A DNA stretch of 64,000 bases from Allobosea sp. OK403 (GCF_900113835.1 NZ_FOQV01000003.1:620001-684000); one strand, 5' to 3'. Counted from the first letter of the stretch, positions 26,583 through 36,265 are shown. Notes: generated by a model not told the origin, from the letters alone. Numbers and translations: made by a program.

Positions 26583-27535
26583 ATCTCCGCCGCCTGTTCC
26601 CCTGCATCGCCCTTTGCCTAGCGGCCTCACTGGCACAGGCAGCCGGGTTCAAAGCCGTCGACATCCCTGCCGAAGGACAGCTCCAACCACTCCAGGGGGC
26701 GATCTGGTATCCGTGCGTCCAGCCGAAAAGCGAGGTGCGGCTCGGACCTTTCACCATGTCCGTCAGCATGAACTGCCCGCTCGCGGGTGAGAAGCGTCCG
26801 CTCGTCGTGATCTCGCATGGTAGGACCGGCAGCTTCCTGGGACATCGCGATACGGCCGAAGCGCTGGCCGACGCCGGCTTCATCGTCGTCGCCATCAATC
26901 ACCCCGGCGACACCAGCCGGGACAAGAGCCGAACCGACGAGTTCTCCGTCTTCGTCGAGCGGCCGGCCGACATCAAGCGCGCGGTCGACTATATGCTCGG
27001 CTCATGGCCCGATGCGGTCAGAATCGATGCCGAGCGGATCGGATTCTTCGGCTTCTCCCGGGGCGGCTATACCGGGCTCGTCGCCATCGGCGCCAACCCG
27101 TATTTCGGCAAGCGCCTGAGGCTCTGCGCGGGCAAGAGCGACCCACTCTGCGAGCAGGTTCACGCGGGAAAGCTTGCTGAGCTCAGTCATGATCCGCGCA
27201 TCAAGGCGGCCGTCATCGCCGACCCACTCAGCGTCTTCTTTACGGAGGAGAGCTTCAAGAATGTGCGGGCGCCGGTTCAGCTCTGGGGCTCCGAGCGCGG
27301 CGGCGACGGCGTGACCCCGGCCAGCGTCGTAGGCATAGCCAACCGGCTGCCGACGAAACCCGATTTCCGCGTCGTGCCGGGCTCCCAGCATTTTTCCTTT
27401 CTGCCGCCCTGCCCGGCGGAGCTCGCTCAATCGGCTGCCGATCTCTGCAGCGATCAACCCGGGTTCGACCGGGCCGCTTTCCATGCCGATTTCAACGCCG
27501 GCGTGCTCGCCTTCTTCAAGGCGCAGCTCGGCTAG
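26579..27535 (+). CDS. Secreted alpha/beta hydrolase, dienelactone hydrolase-like
   Basis: A 318-residue protein with a clear signal peptide (about 1-21, ending LAQAAG) and an alpha/beta hydrolase domain. The nucleophile elbow is GFFGFSRGGYTG with the Ser in GFSRGG, the oxyanion segment is VISHGRTGS, and a late His in GSQHFSFL completes the triad. Four or more Cys residues suggest disulfides, as expected in the periplasm. It resembles bacterial relatives of PAF-acetylhydrolase; its substrate is unknown. It is coupled to the AraC regulator through an ATGA overlap, which decides the start. Confidence 0.85.
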   Translation: MNLRRLFPCIALCLAASLAQAAGFKAVDIPAEGQLQPLQGAIWYPCVQPKSEVRLGPFTMSVSMNCPLAGEKRPLVVISHGRTGSFLGHRDTAEALADAGFIVVAINHPGDTSRDKSRTDEFSVFVERPADIKRAVDYMLGSWPDAVRIDAERIGFFGFSRGGYTGLVAIGANPYFGKRLRLCAGKSDPLCEQVHAGKLAELSHDPRIKAAVIADPLSVFFTEESFKNVRAPVQLWGSERGGDGVTPASVVGIANRLPTKPDFRVVPGSQHFSFLPPCPAELAQSAADLCSDQPGFDRAAFHADFNAGVLAFFKAQLG

Positions 27536-27582
27536 ACCCGTTTCCGATCCGATTGGATCGTTCAACAGCTCCAGCTTTTTAG

Positions 27583-27636
27583 TTTTGCCGCGTTTTCTTC
27601 ACGCGAACCGGTTTCCACTTCGCTCGAAAACGCTCC
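27583..27636. repeat. Dispersed palindromic repeat, family A, copy 2
   Basis: Read on the minus strand it begins GAGCGTTTTCGAGCGAAGTG and ends AAAACGCGGCAAAA, with ACCGGTTCGCG in the centre. It lies between two convergent genes, the hydrolase and a small secreted protein. Copies are also at 13701, 54612 and 60638. Confidence 0.75.
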
Positions 27637-27658
27637 AGCCGCCAGAAGTCCGATAGAA

Positions 27659-28000
27659 TCAGCGCTTGCCGCAACGATTGGCGAGCAGCACGCGGTATTC
27701 GGCAAGCTCGGTATCCATCAAGCCGACATTCTGTTCGCGCTGGGCGCCGTTCTGGCAGGTCGCGAAGACCGAGCGCGCGCTCTGCAGGAAGCCGACATGC
27801 TCGCGCCAGGTCCGGCATTGCGTCGCCTGATCGGCTGTCGCGACCGCCTGCAATCGTGTCAGCTGGCGGCGCAGCGCGCCTTCGTTCTGGAACAGGTCGC
27901 GCGAGCAGGTCGCGGGCGCACCCGCCCGCCCCTGCGCCATCGCCTCTCCTGCCGTGGCGAGCACGGCAAACCCGAGGCATGCGGCCGCCAAACCCCTCAT
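27659..28000 (-). CDS. Small secreted Cys-containing hypothetical protein
   Basis: A 113-residue protein with a signal peptide (about 1-22, cleavage after AMA) and four Cys in the mature part (ATCSRD, TQCRTW, ATCQNG, NRCGKR), enough for two disulfides in the periplasm. It is otherwise helical and I recognise no domain. Its start overlaps the fumarase stop by four bases, so it is translated with fumarase although the enzyme is cytosolic. The reason for this pairing is unknown. Confidence 0.75.
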   Translation of the reverse strand: MRGLAAACLGFAVLATAGEAMAQGRAGAPATCSRDLFQNEGALRRQLTRLQAVATADQATQCRTWREHVGFLQSARSVFATCQNGAQREQNVGLMDTELAEYRVLLANRCGKR

Positions 28001-29613
28001 CCGAGGTTCAACTCCTTGAAGAAGTCGTTGCCCTTGTCGTCGATGACGATGAAGGCCGGGAAATCCTCGACCTCGATGCGCCAGACCGCCTCCATGCCGA
28101 GTTCGGGATATTCCAGGACCTCGACCTTCTTGATGCAGTCCTGCGCGAGCCGCGCGGCGGGGCCGCCGATCGAGCCGAGATAGAAGCCGCCATGCGTCTT
28201 GCAGGCTTCCCGAACCGCAGCGGAACGGTTGCCCTTGGCGAGCATCACCATCGAACCGCCGAAGGACTGGAACTGGTCGACGAAGGAATCCATCCGGCCG
28301 GCCGTGGTCGGGCCAAACGAGCCCGAGGCCATACCCTCAGGCGTCTTGGCCGGGCCGGCGTAATAGACTGGGTGGTTCTTGAAATAATCGGGCATGCCCT
28401 GCCCGGTCTCCAGCCGCTCGCGGATCTTGGCATGGGCCGAATCGCGCGCCACGATGATCGTTCCGGTCAGCGAGAGCCGGGTCTTGACCGGGTATTGCGA
28501 CAGCGTCTTGAGAATCTCGCTCATCGGCCGGTTGAGATCGACCTTCACAACATCGCCGCCGAGCGAGGCATCCTCGACCTCGGGCAGGTACTTGGCCGGG
28601 TTGGTCTCCAGCGCCTCGAGATAGATGCCGTCCCTGGTGATCTTGCCCTTGGCCTGCCGATCGGCCGAGCAGGAGACGCCGAGCCCGATCGGCAGCGAGG
28701 CGCCATGGCGCGGCAGGCGGACGACGCGGACGTCATGGCAGAAATACTTGCCGCCGAACTGCGCGCCGACGCCGAGCGACTGCGTCAGCTTGTGGACCTC
28801 TTCCTCCATCTCCAGATCGCGGAAGGCGTGACCGGAGGGCGAGCCTTTGGTCGGCAGCGCGTCCAGATATTTCGTCGAGGCGAGCTTGACGGTTTTGAGG
28901 TTCTGCTCGGCCGAAGTGCCGCCGATGACGATGGCGAGGTGGTAGGGCGGGCAAGCCGCGGTGCCCAGCGTCAGGATCTTCTCCTTCAAGAACGCCATCA
29001 TGCGGTCCTTGGTCAGGAGCGAAGGCGTCGCCTGGAACAGGAAGGTCTTGTTGGCGGAGCCGCCACCCTTGGCGACGAAGAGGAATTTGTACGCGTCCTC
29101 GCCCTCGGCATAGATGTCGATCTGCGCCGGCAGGTTGGTCGCGGTGTTCTTTTCCTCGAACATCGAGAGCGGGGCGACCTGGGAATAGCGCAGATTGCGC
29201 TTGAAATAGGCATCGGCGACGCCTTCGCCGAGCGCCGCCTCGTCATCGCCATCGGTCCAGACCTTGCGGCCCTTCTTGCCCATGATGATTGCCGTGCCGG
29301 TATCCTGGCACATCGGCAGTATGCCGCCGGCCGAGATGTTGGCGTTCTTCAGCAGGTCATAGGCGACGAACTTGTCGTTCGAGGTCGCCTCGGGATCGTC
29401 GAGGATTTTCGCCAGCTGAGCGAGATGGCCCGGCCGCAGCAGATGATTGATGTCGATGAAGGCCTGCTCGCTGAGTTGGCGGATCGCCTCGCGCGAAACC
29501 GTCAGAACCTCGCGATCGCCAAGTTTCTCGACCGAGACCCCTTCGCTGCCCAGCTTGCGATAAGGCGTGGCGTCGTCGCCCAGCGGGAAGAGATCGACAT
29601 GCGTATAGGCCAT
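27997..29613 (-). CDS. fumA: Class I fumarate hydratase (iron-sulfur)
   Basis: A 538-residue [4Fe-4S] fumarase that interconverts fumarate and malate in the TCA cycle. The cluster cysteines lie in PMCQDTGT (about 109-116), TAACPPYH and GVSCSADRQ, spaced as in class I enzymes. The C-terminal domain, with [14 protein letters not shown] and [11 protein letters not shown], is the second part of the fused chain. The ATG at 29613 begins [12 protein letters not shown]; an upstream in-frame start adds eleven unconserved residues. Class I fumarases are sensitive to oxygen and superoxide, unlike FumC. Confidence 0.95.
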   Translation of the reverse strand: MAYTHVDLFPLGDDATPYRKLGSEGVSVEKLGDREVLTVSREAIRQLSEQAFIDINHLLRPGHLAQLAKILDDPEATSNDKFVAYDLLKNANISAGGILPMCQDTGTAIIMGKKGRKVWTDGDDEAALGEGVADAYFKRNLRYSQVAPLSMFEEKNTATNLPAQIDIYAEGEDAYKFLFVAKGGGSANKTFLFQATPSLLTKDRMMAFLKEKILTLGTAACPPYHLAIVIGGTSAEQNLKTVKLASTKYLDALPTKGSPSGHAFRDLEMEEEVHKLTQSLGVGAQFGGKYFCHDVRVVRLPRHGASLPIGLGVSCSADRQAKGKITRDGIYLEALETNPAKYLPEVEDASLGGDVVKVDLNRPMSEILKTLSQYPVKTRLSLTGTIIVARDSAHAKIRERLETGQGMPDYFKNHPVYYAGPAKTPEGMASGSFGPTTAGRMDSFVDQFQSFGGSMVMLAKGNRSAAVREACKTHGGFYLGSIGGPAARLAQDCIKKVEVLEYPELGMEAVWRIEVEDFPAFIVIDDKGNDFFKELNLG

Positions 29614-29754
29614 GGACGGCGGCTCCGAGGCGGGTTGGGGCGCCACGCTCAGAACCAGCTCAGCGCAACGCCATTGTGCATGGCGTCATAGCGGCTTGGC
29701 GCACGCAGTCCAAGCCTAGAGGCTGTTAGGGACTCTGGCTTCAAATGGTTCCAG

Positions 29755-30216
29755 TCAGGCCGCCTTCGCCGCCGACTCCGCCAGGATCGCGTAGATCGCG
29801 GCCGGGTCGCGGGCCTTGCGGATCTGCTCCAGCACGGCATGGTTGCGCAACACGCGGGCAACGCGGGCGAGCGCCTTGAGATGGTCGGCGCCGGCGCCCT
29901 CGGGCGCGATCAGCACGAAGATGATGTCGACGGGCTGGCCGTCGAGCGCATCGAAATCGACCGGCTTTTCGGCGCGGGCGAACAGCCCGACCAGCCTGTC
30001 GATGCCGGGCATGCGGCCATGCGGAATCGCGATGCCATCGCCGATGCCGGTAGAACCGAGGCGCTCGCGTTGAAGCAGCGCCTCGAAGAGCTCGCGCTCA
30101 GGCAAGCCGGTGATCATCGCCGCGTGTTGGGCGAGTTCCTGCAGCGCCTGCTTCTTGCCATTGGCCCGCAGCGGCGAAATCACCGCTGCCGGTGTCAGGA
30201 GATCGATCAGCGTCAT
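29755..30216 (-). CDS. ptsN: PTS IIA-like nitrogen regulatory protein PtsN
   Basis: A 153-residue EIIA-Ntr protein. The phosphorylated His lies in GIAIPHGRMPG (about 63-73). In alphaproteobacteria it is the output of the nitrogen-related phosphotransferase chain, and acts on potassium transport and stress proteins. It stands downstream of hpf and rpoN in the conserved order. The start is taken as MTLIDLL; an ATG four codons earlier is an alternative. It does not transport sugar. Confidence 0.92.
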   Translation of the reverse strand: MTLIDLLTPAAVISPLRANGKKQALQELAQHAAMITGLPERELFEALLQRERLGSTGIGDGIAIPHGRMPGIDRLVGLFARAEKPVDFDALDGQPVDIIFVLIAPEGAGADHLKALARVARVLRNHAVLEQIRKARDPAAIYAILAESAAKAA

Positions 30217-30301
30217 GCGCCAGTCCATGCATGTCCCGTGCCGGGCCGGAGAGCCGTGCAGCGCGAGTCAGATTTGAAAGCCGGGGAGCCTCCCGCTGGC
30301 C

Positions 30302-30889
30302 TTACGACAGCGACGCCGGGGGGTCGATCCACCCGATATTGCCGTCGCGCCGGCGGTATACGACGTTCATTCGGCCATTGCCAGCATGGCGGAAGATGAC
30401 GACGGGCGCGCCGGTCAAATCGAGTTCAGCGACAGCGTCGCCAACCGTCATGACATGGAAGGATTTGGTGGTTTCGGCCACGATAACCGGGTGATCTCCG
30501 GCCATATCGAGCTCGATCTCCTCGAGATCGTCGTCCGGCGCCGCGATCACATAGCTGGGGATTTCGATGCCGGCGTCGCGGCCATTGGTCGAAGCCGAGC
30601 GGTCCTTCAATCGACGCTTGTAACGACGCAGCCGTTTCTCGATGCGTTCGGCCATCTTGTCGAGGCTGGCATAGGCGTCATGCGCCGTACCCGAGGCCTC
30701 GAGCGTGATCCCGGATGACAGATGCAGCACGCCGTCGGTCTTGAACGCCGTGCCGTCCTTGGCGACGGTGACGTGACCTTGATAGCCGCCCTCATAATAT
30801 TTGCTGAGTGCGGCCGCGACGCGGGCCTCGGCCTGGCCGCGAAGGGCCTCGCCGACATCGAGATTCTTGCCGGAGATTCGCAAGCTCAT
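30302..30889 (-). CDS. hpf: Ribosome hibernation-promoting factor, long form
   Basis: A 195-residue protein with an N-terminal ribosome-binding domain (about 1-105: MSLRISGKNLDVGEALR, then MAERIEKRLRRYKRRLKDR) and a C-terminal dimerisation domain (about 130-190: VIVAETTKSFHVMTVGDAV, then VVYRRRDGNIGWIDP). Long-form factors pair 70S ribosomes into inactive dimers in stationary phase. The ATG at 30889 matches the family start. It lies between rpoN and ptsN, the classical order. The 270 bases up to rpoN contain no gene I can support. Confidence 0.94.
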   Translation of the reverse strand: MSLRISGKNLDVGEALRGQAEARVAAALSKYYEGGYQGHVTVAKDGTAFKTDGVLHLSSGITLEASGTAHDAYASLDKMAERIEKRLRRYKRRLKDRSASTNGRDAGIEIPSYVIAAPDDDLEEIELDMAGDHPVIVAETTKSFHVMTVGDAVAELDLTGAPVVIFRHAGNGRMNVVYRRRDGNIGWIDPPASLS

Positions 30890-31161
30890 GGAGTGCTTCC
30901 CCTTATTTAGCCATGGCCAGTAGCCGGCCATCTCTAGGAGGTAAGAACGGGGTCACGGGGATGTCAATGCGTCAGCCGGCTTTCATGACCGGCATGTCCA
31001 TACGGACGGGCGAGACAGAAAATGTGCACGGAATCGCCGCCCCCGAATGGAAGAATGATCCAGCCTGACACGGCGGTCTCATCCTGGGACGCAATTCAAC
31101 TTGCGTGATGCCGCACCGGGAGTTCACGAACGTGCCAAGGCAAAAAGCCTCGGATGGCGGC

Positions 31162-32691
31162 TCAGCGGCCGCCCATCGCCATCGCGACCTTCTCGCGGCG
31201 GCGCTCCATCGATGAAGGAATGCGCAGCGATTCGCGGTATTTTGCGACGGTACGCCGCGCGATGTCGATGCCACCCGCCTTGAGCTTGGCGACAATGGCA
31301 TCGTCCGAGAGCACGTCAGCCGGCGTTTCGTCATCGATCATCTGTTTGATGCGGAAGCGCACGGCCTCGGCCGAATGCGCCTCGCCATAGCCGGTCGCGG
31401 CGATGGCGGCCGAGAAGAAGTACTTCATCTCGAAAACGCCGCGCGAGCAGATCAGATATTTGTTCGAGGTCACACGCGAGACGGTCGATTCATGCATGCC
31501 GATGGCGTCCGCCACCGTCTTGAGGTTCAGCGGCCGCAGATGCTCGACGCCATGGGCGAAGAAGCCGTCCTGCTGGCGCACGATCTCGCTGGCGACCTTC
31601 AGGATGGTGCGGGCGCGCTGCTCCAGCGAGCGCGTCAGCCAGTTCGCGGTCTGCAGGCATTCGGCGATGAAGGCCTTGTCCTCATCGCTGCGCGCCGCCC
31701 TGGAGACACGGGCGTGATAGGTCTGGTTGATCAGCACGCGCGGCAGGGTGTCGGGATTGAGGTCGACCAGCCAGGAGCCGTCGGGCGCCGAGCGGATGAA
31801 GACGTCGGGCACCACCGTCTCGGCTGTCGCGCCGCCGAAACCGCGCCCCGGCTTGGGATCGAGTCGCCGGATCTCGGCGACCATATCGGCGATGTCCTCG
31901 TCATCGACGCCGCAGATGCGCTTCAGCGCTGCGAAATCACGCTTGGCGACGAGATGGAGATTGGCCACCAGCGCCTGCATTGCCGGATCGAAACGGTTGC
32001 GGTCACGCAGCTGGATCGAGAGGCATTCGCAGACGTCGCGCGCCGCGACGCCTGACGGATCGAAGCCCTGGACGATGCTCAGGACGCCTTCGATGCGCGC
32101 CACCGTGATGCCGAGCCGCTCGGCCATCTCCGCGACTGGTTCGCAAAGATAGCCCGAATCATCCACCGCATCGATCAGATGCCGGCCGATGATCCGGTCC
32201 GCCGGGTCGGTGATCGCCAGATCGAGCTGGGCGCTGAGATGGTCATGGAGGGACGCCTCCACCGTCAGCCCGCTCTCGAAACCGTCGGGCCCCTCCTCGA
32301 AAGACCCACCGGAGCCGCCATAGGCGCCGCCGATGATCGGCAGGGAATCGGCTCCCCGCGTGTCGAGCCGCGCCACGCTGGGCTGCTCACCCTGGAAGAC
32401 ATTGTCGAGCCCGGTACCGAGCCGGTTTTCCATGCCTTCCTGGCTATTCAGGCTCTCCGAGCGGGCAAAGGTCTCGGCATCGACGGCGAGCGGCCCGTCG
32501 CCGCCATTGGCGCGCAGAGGCCCCTCGGTCACATCGTCGCGCTCCAGCAACGGATTCCGCTCGAGCTCGCCCTCGACGAAGCTCTGCAGCTCCAGATGCG
32601 ACAATTGCAGAAGCTTGATCGCCTGCAGCAGTTGCGGCGTCATCACCAGGGACTGGCCCTGGCGCAGCTCCATGCGCGGCATCATCGCCAT
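31162..32691 (-). CDS. rpoN: RNA polymerase sigma-54 factor
   Basis: A 509-residue sigma-54. Region I is the Gln/Leu-rich start (LRQGQSLVMTPQLLQAIKLL), an acidic region II follows, the core-binding and DNA-crosslinking region includes the helix-turn-helix ADAIGMHESTVSRVTSNKYL, and the RpoN box is ARRTVAKYRE near residue 484. It directs transcription from -24/-12 promoters with activators such as NtrC and NifA. An ATG eleven codons upstream (32724) is possible. Its position between lptB and hpf is the conserved one. Confidence 0.96.
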   Translation of the reverse strand: MAMMPRMELRQGQSLVMTPQLLQAIKLLQLSHLELQSFVEGELERNPLLERDDVTEGPLRANGGDGPLAVDAETFARSESLNSQEGMENRLGTGLDNVFQGEQPSVARLDTRGADSLPIIGGAYGGSGGSFEEGPDGFESGLTVEASLHDHLSAQLDLAITDPADRIIGRHLIDAVDDSGYLCEPVAEMAERLGITVARIEGVLSIVQGFDPSGVAARDVCECLSIQLRDRNRFDPAMQALVANLHLVAKRDFAALKRICGVDDEDIADMVAEIRRLDPKPGRGFGGATAETVVPDVFIRSAPDGSWLVDLNPDTLPRVLINQTYHARVSRAARSDEDKAFIAECLQTANWLTRSLEQRARTILKVASEIVRQQDGFFAHGVEHLRPLNLKTVADAIGMHESTVSRVTSNKYLICSRGVFEMKYFFSAAIAATGYGEAHSAEAVRFRIKQMIDDETPADVLSDDAIVAKLKAGGIDIARRTVAKYRESLRIPSSMERRREKVAMAMGGR

Positions 32692-32865
32692 TGCGCTCGT
32701 AACCCTTTCATGCCAGCGCGCCATTTCGGCACGCTTCTTGCCTGTGGCTAGAGCCTAGCGGCGCGAGCGCGGCGCGTCAAAGCCCTTGCCCCAGCATTGA
32801 GCAGGGAAGTTAATGCGCTGCAGCATGAAGCCGCGATTGCGGCTGAATCACCCGGTCTCAGCGGC

Positions 32866-33732
32866 TCAGAGCCGGAAATCCTCGCCCAGATAAACCCGGC
32901 GGACATCGGGATTGGCGATGATCTCGGCCGGCGAGCCTTCCGTCAGCACGCGGCCGGAGTGGATGATATAGGCGCGGTCGACGAGGCCGAGCGTCTCGCG
33001 GACATTGTGGTCGGTGATCAGCACGCCGATGCCGCGATCGGTCAATTGCCGCACCAGCGCCTGGATGTCGCCGACCGCGATCGGGTCGATGCCGGCGAAA
33101 GGCTCGTCGAGCAGGATGAAGGAGGGCTTGCCGGCAAGCGCGCGCGCGATCTCGCAGCGACGCCGCTCGCCACCTGACAGCGCAATCGAAGGCGCCTTGC
33201 GCAGCCGGGCGATGTTGAATTCCTCGAGCAGCTGGTCGAGCTGCCGCTCACGCGCCTTTCGGTTGGGCTCGACCACTTCGAGCACGGCGCGGATATTGTC
33301 CTCGACGCTCAGGCCCCGGAAAATCGAGGCTTCCTGCGGAAGGTAGCCGATACCGAGCCGGGCGCGCTGGTACATCGGCAAATCGGTGATGTCGTTGCCT
33401 TCGAGCGAGATGACGCCGAGATCGGCGGGCACAAGCCCGGTGATCATGTAGAAGATCGTGGTCTTGCCAGCGCCGTTGGGGCCGAGCAGGCCAACGGCCT
33501 CGCCCTGGCGCACGAACAGGCTCGCCTCCGAGACGACCGTGCGCCCGCCATAGCTCTTGCGCAGCCCGCTGACGGCGAGCACGCCTGGTCCGCCGATTGC
33601 CGCGGCGACCGGCGCGGTGTCAGCCCGCTCGCGTGCGCCGAACAAGCCGCGAATGCGGCCAAACAGGCCCGGCTCGCCGCGCGCCATGACGGCCTGAGAG
33701 AGATCGGTTTGCGGCGTGTCGGAAATGGTCAC
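32866..33732 (-). CDS. lptB: LPS export ABC transporter ATP-binding protein LptB
   Basis: A 288-residue ABC ATPase. Walker A is GPNGAGKTT (about 79-87), the signature LSGGERRRCEIARAL, and Walker B FILLDEPFAGID; ITDHNVRETL contains the H-loop. It powers extraction of lipopolysaccharide from the inner membrane with LptFG. There is an N-terminal extension of about 45 residues before VLAVSGLRKSYGG that is longer than in E. coli; extended forms occur in alphaproteobacteria. It follows lptA on the same strand. Confidence 0.94.
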   Translation of the reverse strand: MTISDTPQTDLSQAVMARGEPGLFGRIRGLFGARERADTAPVAAAIGGPGVLAVSGLRKSYGGRTVVSEASLFVRQGEAVGLLGPNGAGKTTIFYMITGLVPADLGVISLEGNDITDLPMYQRARLGIGYLPQEASIFRGLSVEDNIRAVLEVVEPNRKARERQLDQLLEEFNIARLRKAPSIALSGGERRRCEIARALAGKPSFILLDEPFAGIDPIAVGDIQALVRQLTDRGIGVLITDHNVRETLGLVDRAYIIHSGRVLTEGSPAEIIANPDVRRVYLGEDFRL

Positions 33733-33803
33733 TGCGAGCGCTGGCCTGGTCTGGGAACGGAGAGGGGCCGGCGCCCCGTGAGCGGATCGTTACGAAGCGG
33801 TTC

Positions 33804-34601
33804 TTAGTTCGTCGGCGTGGCGGGGCGCGCACCGCCGGCAGCCGGCTTGGCAGGCGTGGTCTTGCCGGCCTCGTTCTTGCCGCCCTCGCTCGAGTTCGGC
33901 ACGAAGAAGCCCTGCACGCGGCCGCCGGTGTTGGTCTCGACATTGGCGATGCCGGTGACCGTATTGTAGGTCAGTTTCTCGCCGCGCGTGATGTTGGGAC
34001 CGTCGTTCAGCGCGACATTGCCGGTCATGATCACGACATTGTGGGCGCGGTCGAAGACCGCATTGTCCGAGGTCGCGGCCTGGGTCTTGGAGACTACCGT
34101 GACCGGCCCCTTGCATTCGATGCGCTTGATGCTGCTGTCATTCGCATTGCCGCCGGCCGACGACGCAGCGGCGGGTGCCGCCGCGGGTGCCGGGGTCGAA
34201 GCCGTCGCCTTCGCGGCTCCGGCTCCACCCTGCTGGCCGTTGCGCCCCTCGTAGAACACGGTCATTACCGTGCAACGCACCGTCGTTTCGCCCTGCACCG
34301 CCACGACATTGCCGGTGAAGACGGCTCGATTCTCCTTGTCGAGCACATCGAGCTTGTCGGCGTCGATCTTGATCGGCTCCTTGCTGTCGCCGCCGAGCCC
34401 GCCGAGCGCCGAATCGCCGCCGCCACGGGCCTTCTTGCCCTGCGCCTGGGCGGCCCCGGGGGCCAGCGCGGCGAAGGCAAGCGCGGCAGTCAGGACGAAC
34501 AGGGCCGTTTTGCCGGCCAGAGCTGTCTTGTCGACCAAGGCAGTCTTGTCGACCAAGGCAGTCTTGCCGATCGTTCCGGGAAGCTTTGACGCTTGGCGCA
34601 T
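33804..34601 (-). CDS. lptA: LPS transport periplasmic protein LptA
   Basis: A 265-residue periplasmic OstA-domain protein that bridges LPS across the periplasm. After the signal peptide (cleavage near AQAQG) it has KIDADKLDVLDKENRAVFTG and VAVQGETTVRC, typical of the beta-jellyroll. An Ala/Pro-rich insertion interrupts the domain (about 122-147), and the tail is rich in Pro, Ala and Thr. The n-region of the signal sequence is unusual: it contains four KTAL units encoded by an 18-bp repeat. The ATG lies one base after the lptC stop. Confidence 0.9.
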   Translation of the reverse strand: MRQASKLPGTIGKTALVDKTALVDKTALAGKTALFVLTAALAFAALAPGAAQAQGKKARGGGDSALGGLGGDSKEPIKIDADKLDVLDKENRAVFTGNVVAVQGETTVRCTVMTVFYEGRNGQQGGAGAAKATASTPAPAAAPAAASSAGGNANDSSIKRIECKGPVTVVSKTQAATSDNAVFDRAHNVVIMTGNVALNDGPNITRGEKLTYNTVTGIANVETNTGGRVQGFFVPNSSEGGKNEAGKTTPAKPAAGGARPATPTN

Positions 34602-34602
34602 G

Positions 34603-35397
34603 TCACTGTCTCGTTTCGGTGTCGGGAAGGCCAGCGGGCGACGCCGCCGCGCCAGGTGCCGGAACAACCTGGCGTGGCGCCAGCAGTTCCGGCGCCGGCG
34701 TGCTGCCTTGACGTTCGGGGCCGGCGAGCGTGCCGGCCGGAGCATTCACGATAACCGCACGGACGTGTCCCTGGAAAGCGATCAGCGCACCATTATCCTT
34801 CACATCGAGCGTATCGGCATCAATGGTGGTCGTGCCGAGATTGACCTTGACCGGCTCCTTCGAGACCACCGTGCCGCCTTTGAAGTCGATATCGGCGGTG
34901 CGCATGTGGATGTCATAGCCGGTTTCGGTGCGGACATGGACATCGTCGACGAGCTGGAGCTTTTCCTTCTGCGTATCGAATAGACCCGTCCGCGAACTCA
35001 CCGTGACCCAGCCCTCGCGCTCCATCTGGATCCGGGCCGTCAGCGTCATCAGTTCGACCTGCGTCGGGTTGCGGATATCCTGCAAGGCGGCCTCGGCGTT
35101 GACTTCGTAGGGCCGGTTATCCTTGCGGTAGCCGGAGAGCTTGGGCGTCTCCATCTTGACCTTGCCGTTCGAGATGCCGACCGCGCCGAGCGACACATTC
35201 GCCAGGCCGCGCAACGGATTCAAGAACGGGGCCACGACCAGACCGAGCACCGCGACGACCGCAGTGACCGGGATGGCACGACGCAGCAGGCGCACCAATA
35301 GCGTATGCCGGCGCGCCGCCTTGAAGGCAGCCAGCCGGTGGGCAGCGTTCCCCGAGGACGGCCCAGTCCAGTCATTCGATGTCATAGCCACAGTCAT
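34603..35397 (-). CDS. lptC: LPS export protein LptC
   Basis: A 264-residue bitopic protein with one N-terminal transmembrane helix (about 36-61: LLRRAIPVTAVVAVLGLVVA) and a periplasmic LptC domain (ETPKLSGYRKDNRPYEVNAE, then LDTQKEK-like and TADIDFKGGTVVSKEP segments). It receives LPS from LptBFG and passes it to LptA. The Pro/Ala-rich tail is not conserved. It is the first gene of lptC-lptA-lptB-rpoN-hpf-ptsN, and the 112 bases before it and the exonuclease gene probably hold the promoter. Confidence 0.88.
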   Translation of the reverse strand: MTVAMTSNDWTGPSSGNAAHRLAAFKAARRHTLLVRLLRRAIPVTAVVAVLGLVVAPFLNPLRGLANVSLGAVGISNGKVKMETPKLSGYRKDNRPYEVNAEAALQDIRNPTQVELMTLTARIQMEREGWVTVSSRTGLFDTQKEKLQLVDDVHVRTETGYDIHMRTADIDFKGGTVVSKEPVKVNLGTTTIDADTLDVKDNGALIAFQGHVRAVIVNAPAGTLAGPERQGSTPAPELLAPRQVVPAPGAAASPAGLPDTETRQ

Positions 35398-35509
35398 GCC
35401 CCGCGCAATGGCAGTCGCTAACGGCTTTTTCGTGTCACCAGCCTGGCAGCATCGCGCCCCTCGCGCCGCCTGCTTTGCTCCAGACAGACGCTGGATGACT
35501 TAGAATTTG

Positions 35510-36124
35510 TCAAGTATGCGCGAAGATATCGTTTTCCGCCCAGCCGGCGAGATCGAGCTCGGCGCGATGGGGCAAGAAGCCGAAACAAGCCTGCGCCAGC
35601 TCGGTGCGCCCCTCGCGCGCCAGCATCGCATCCAGCCGCGCCTGCAGCGCATGCAGGTGCAGCACGTCGGACGCCGCGTAGGTGAGCTGTGCCTCGCTCA
35701 GCGTGTCGGCGCCCCAATCCGAGGATTGCTGCTGCTTCGACAATTCGATTCCCAACAACTCCCGGACCAGATCCTTCAGGCCGTGGCGGTCGGTATAGGT
35801 GCGCGTCAGCTTGGAGGCGATCTTGGTGCAATAGATCGGGCCGGTGACGACGCCGAAGGCCTGGCGCAGCACAGCGACGTCGAAGCGGGCGAAATGGAAC
35901 AGCTTCAGCACCGTGGGATCGGTGAGCAGGCGGATCAGGTTCGCCGGTTTTTCGCCGCCCTTCAGAATCTGCACGACATCGGCGGTGCCGTCACCGCGCG
36001 AGAGCTGCACCACGCAGAGCCGGTCGCGATGCGGGTTCAGGCCGAGCGTCTCGGTATCGATCGCGACGCTCGGGCCGGCGACGAAGCCGTCGGGCAGGTC
36101 ACCACGATGGAAACGGATGGTCAT
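35510..36124 (-). CDS. RNase D-like 3'-5' exonuclease
   Basis: A 204-residue DEDD-type exonuclease. The first acidic pair is in VAIDTETLGL, the second Asp in FHFARFDVAVL, and the last part in LTYAASDVLHLHAL (Tyr plus Asp). It has only the catalytic domain and lacks the HRDC domains of full RNase D, which is common in alphaproteobacteria. It would trim 3' ends of structured RNA in the cytosol. It is upstream of lptC in the same direction, 112 bases away. Confidence 0.9.
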   Translation of the reverse strand: MTIRFHRGDLPDGFVAGPSVAIDTETLGLNPHRDRLCVVQLSRGDGTADVVQILKGGEKPANLIRLLTDPTVLKLFHFARFDVAVLRQAFGVVTGPIYCTKIASKLTRTYTDRHGLKDLVRELLGIELSKQQQSSDWGADTLSEAQLTYAASDVLHLHALQARLDAMLAREGRTELAQACFGFLPHRAELDLAGWAENDIFAHT

Positions 36125-36142
36125 GGCGCAAACCTCGCTCTC

Positions 36143-36265
36143 GAGCAGGATGCGAAAAAGTGGGAACCGGTTTTTCGCATCAATCCTGCTCTAACTCTTT
36201 GATGAGAGACGGATTCAGATTTCAGATGGGATCACTTTGTGATTCCATCTGAAATCATCCGGCTC
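36143..36265. repeat. Composite palindromic element, family B, copy 1
   Basis: Two hairpins in a row: the first from GAGCAGGATGCG through the GTGGGAACCGG centre to CCTGCTC (36143-36191), the second from TTTCAGATGGGATCAC to GATTCCATCTGAAAT. The whole is found again in inverted orientation at 62035-62160. The gap 36125-36436 holds this element and, after it, an AT-richer stretch (TTAACCTTCTATTCACC near 36365) that may be the promoter of the DUF805 gene. Confidence 0.85.

Noticed and set aside
27856..29691. A 611-codon open frame antisense to fumarase
   Set aside because: Shadow of a highly conserved gene in high-GC DNA; no domain or ribosome site.
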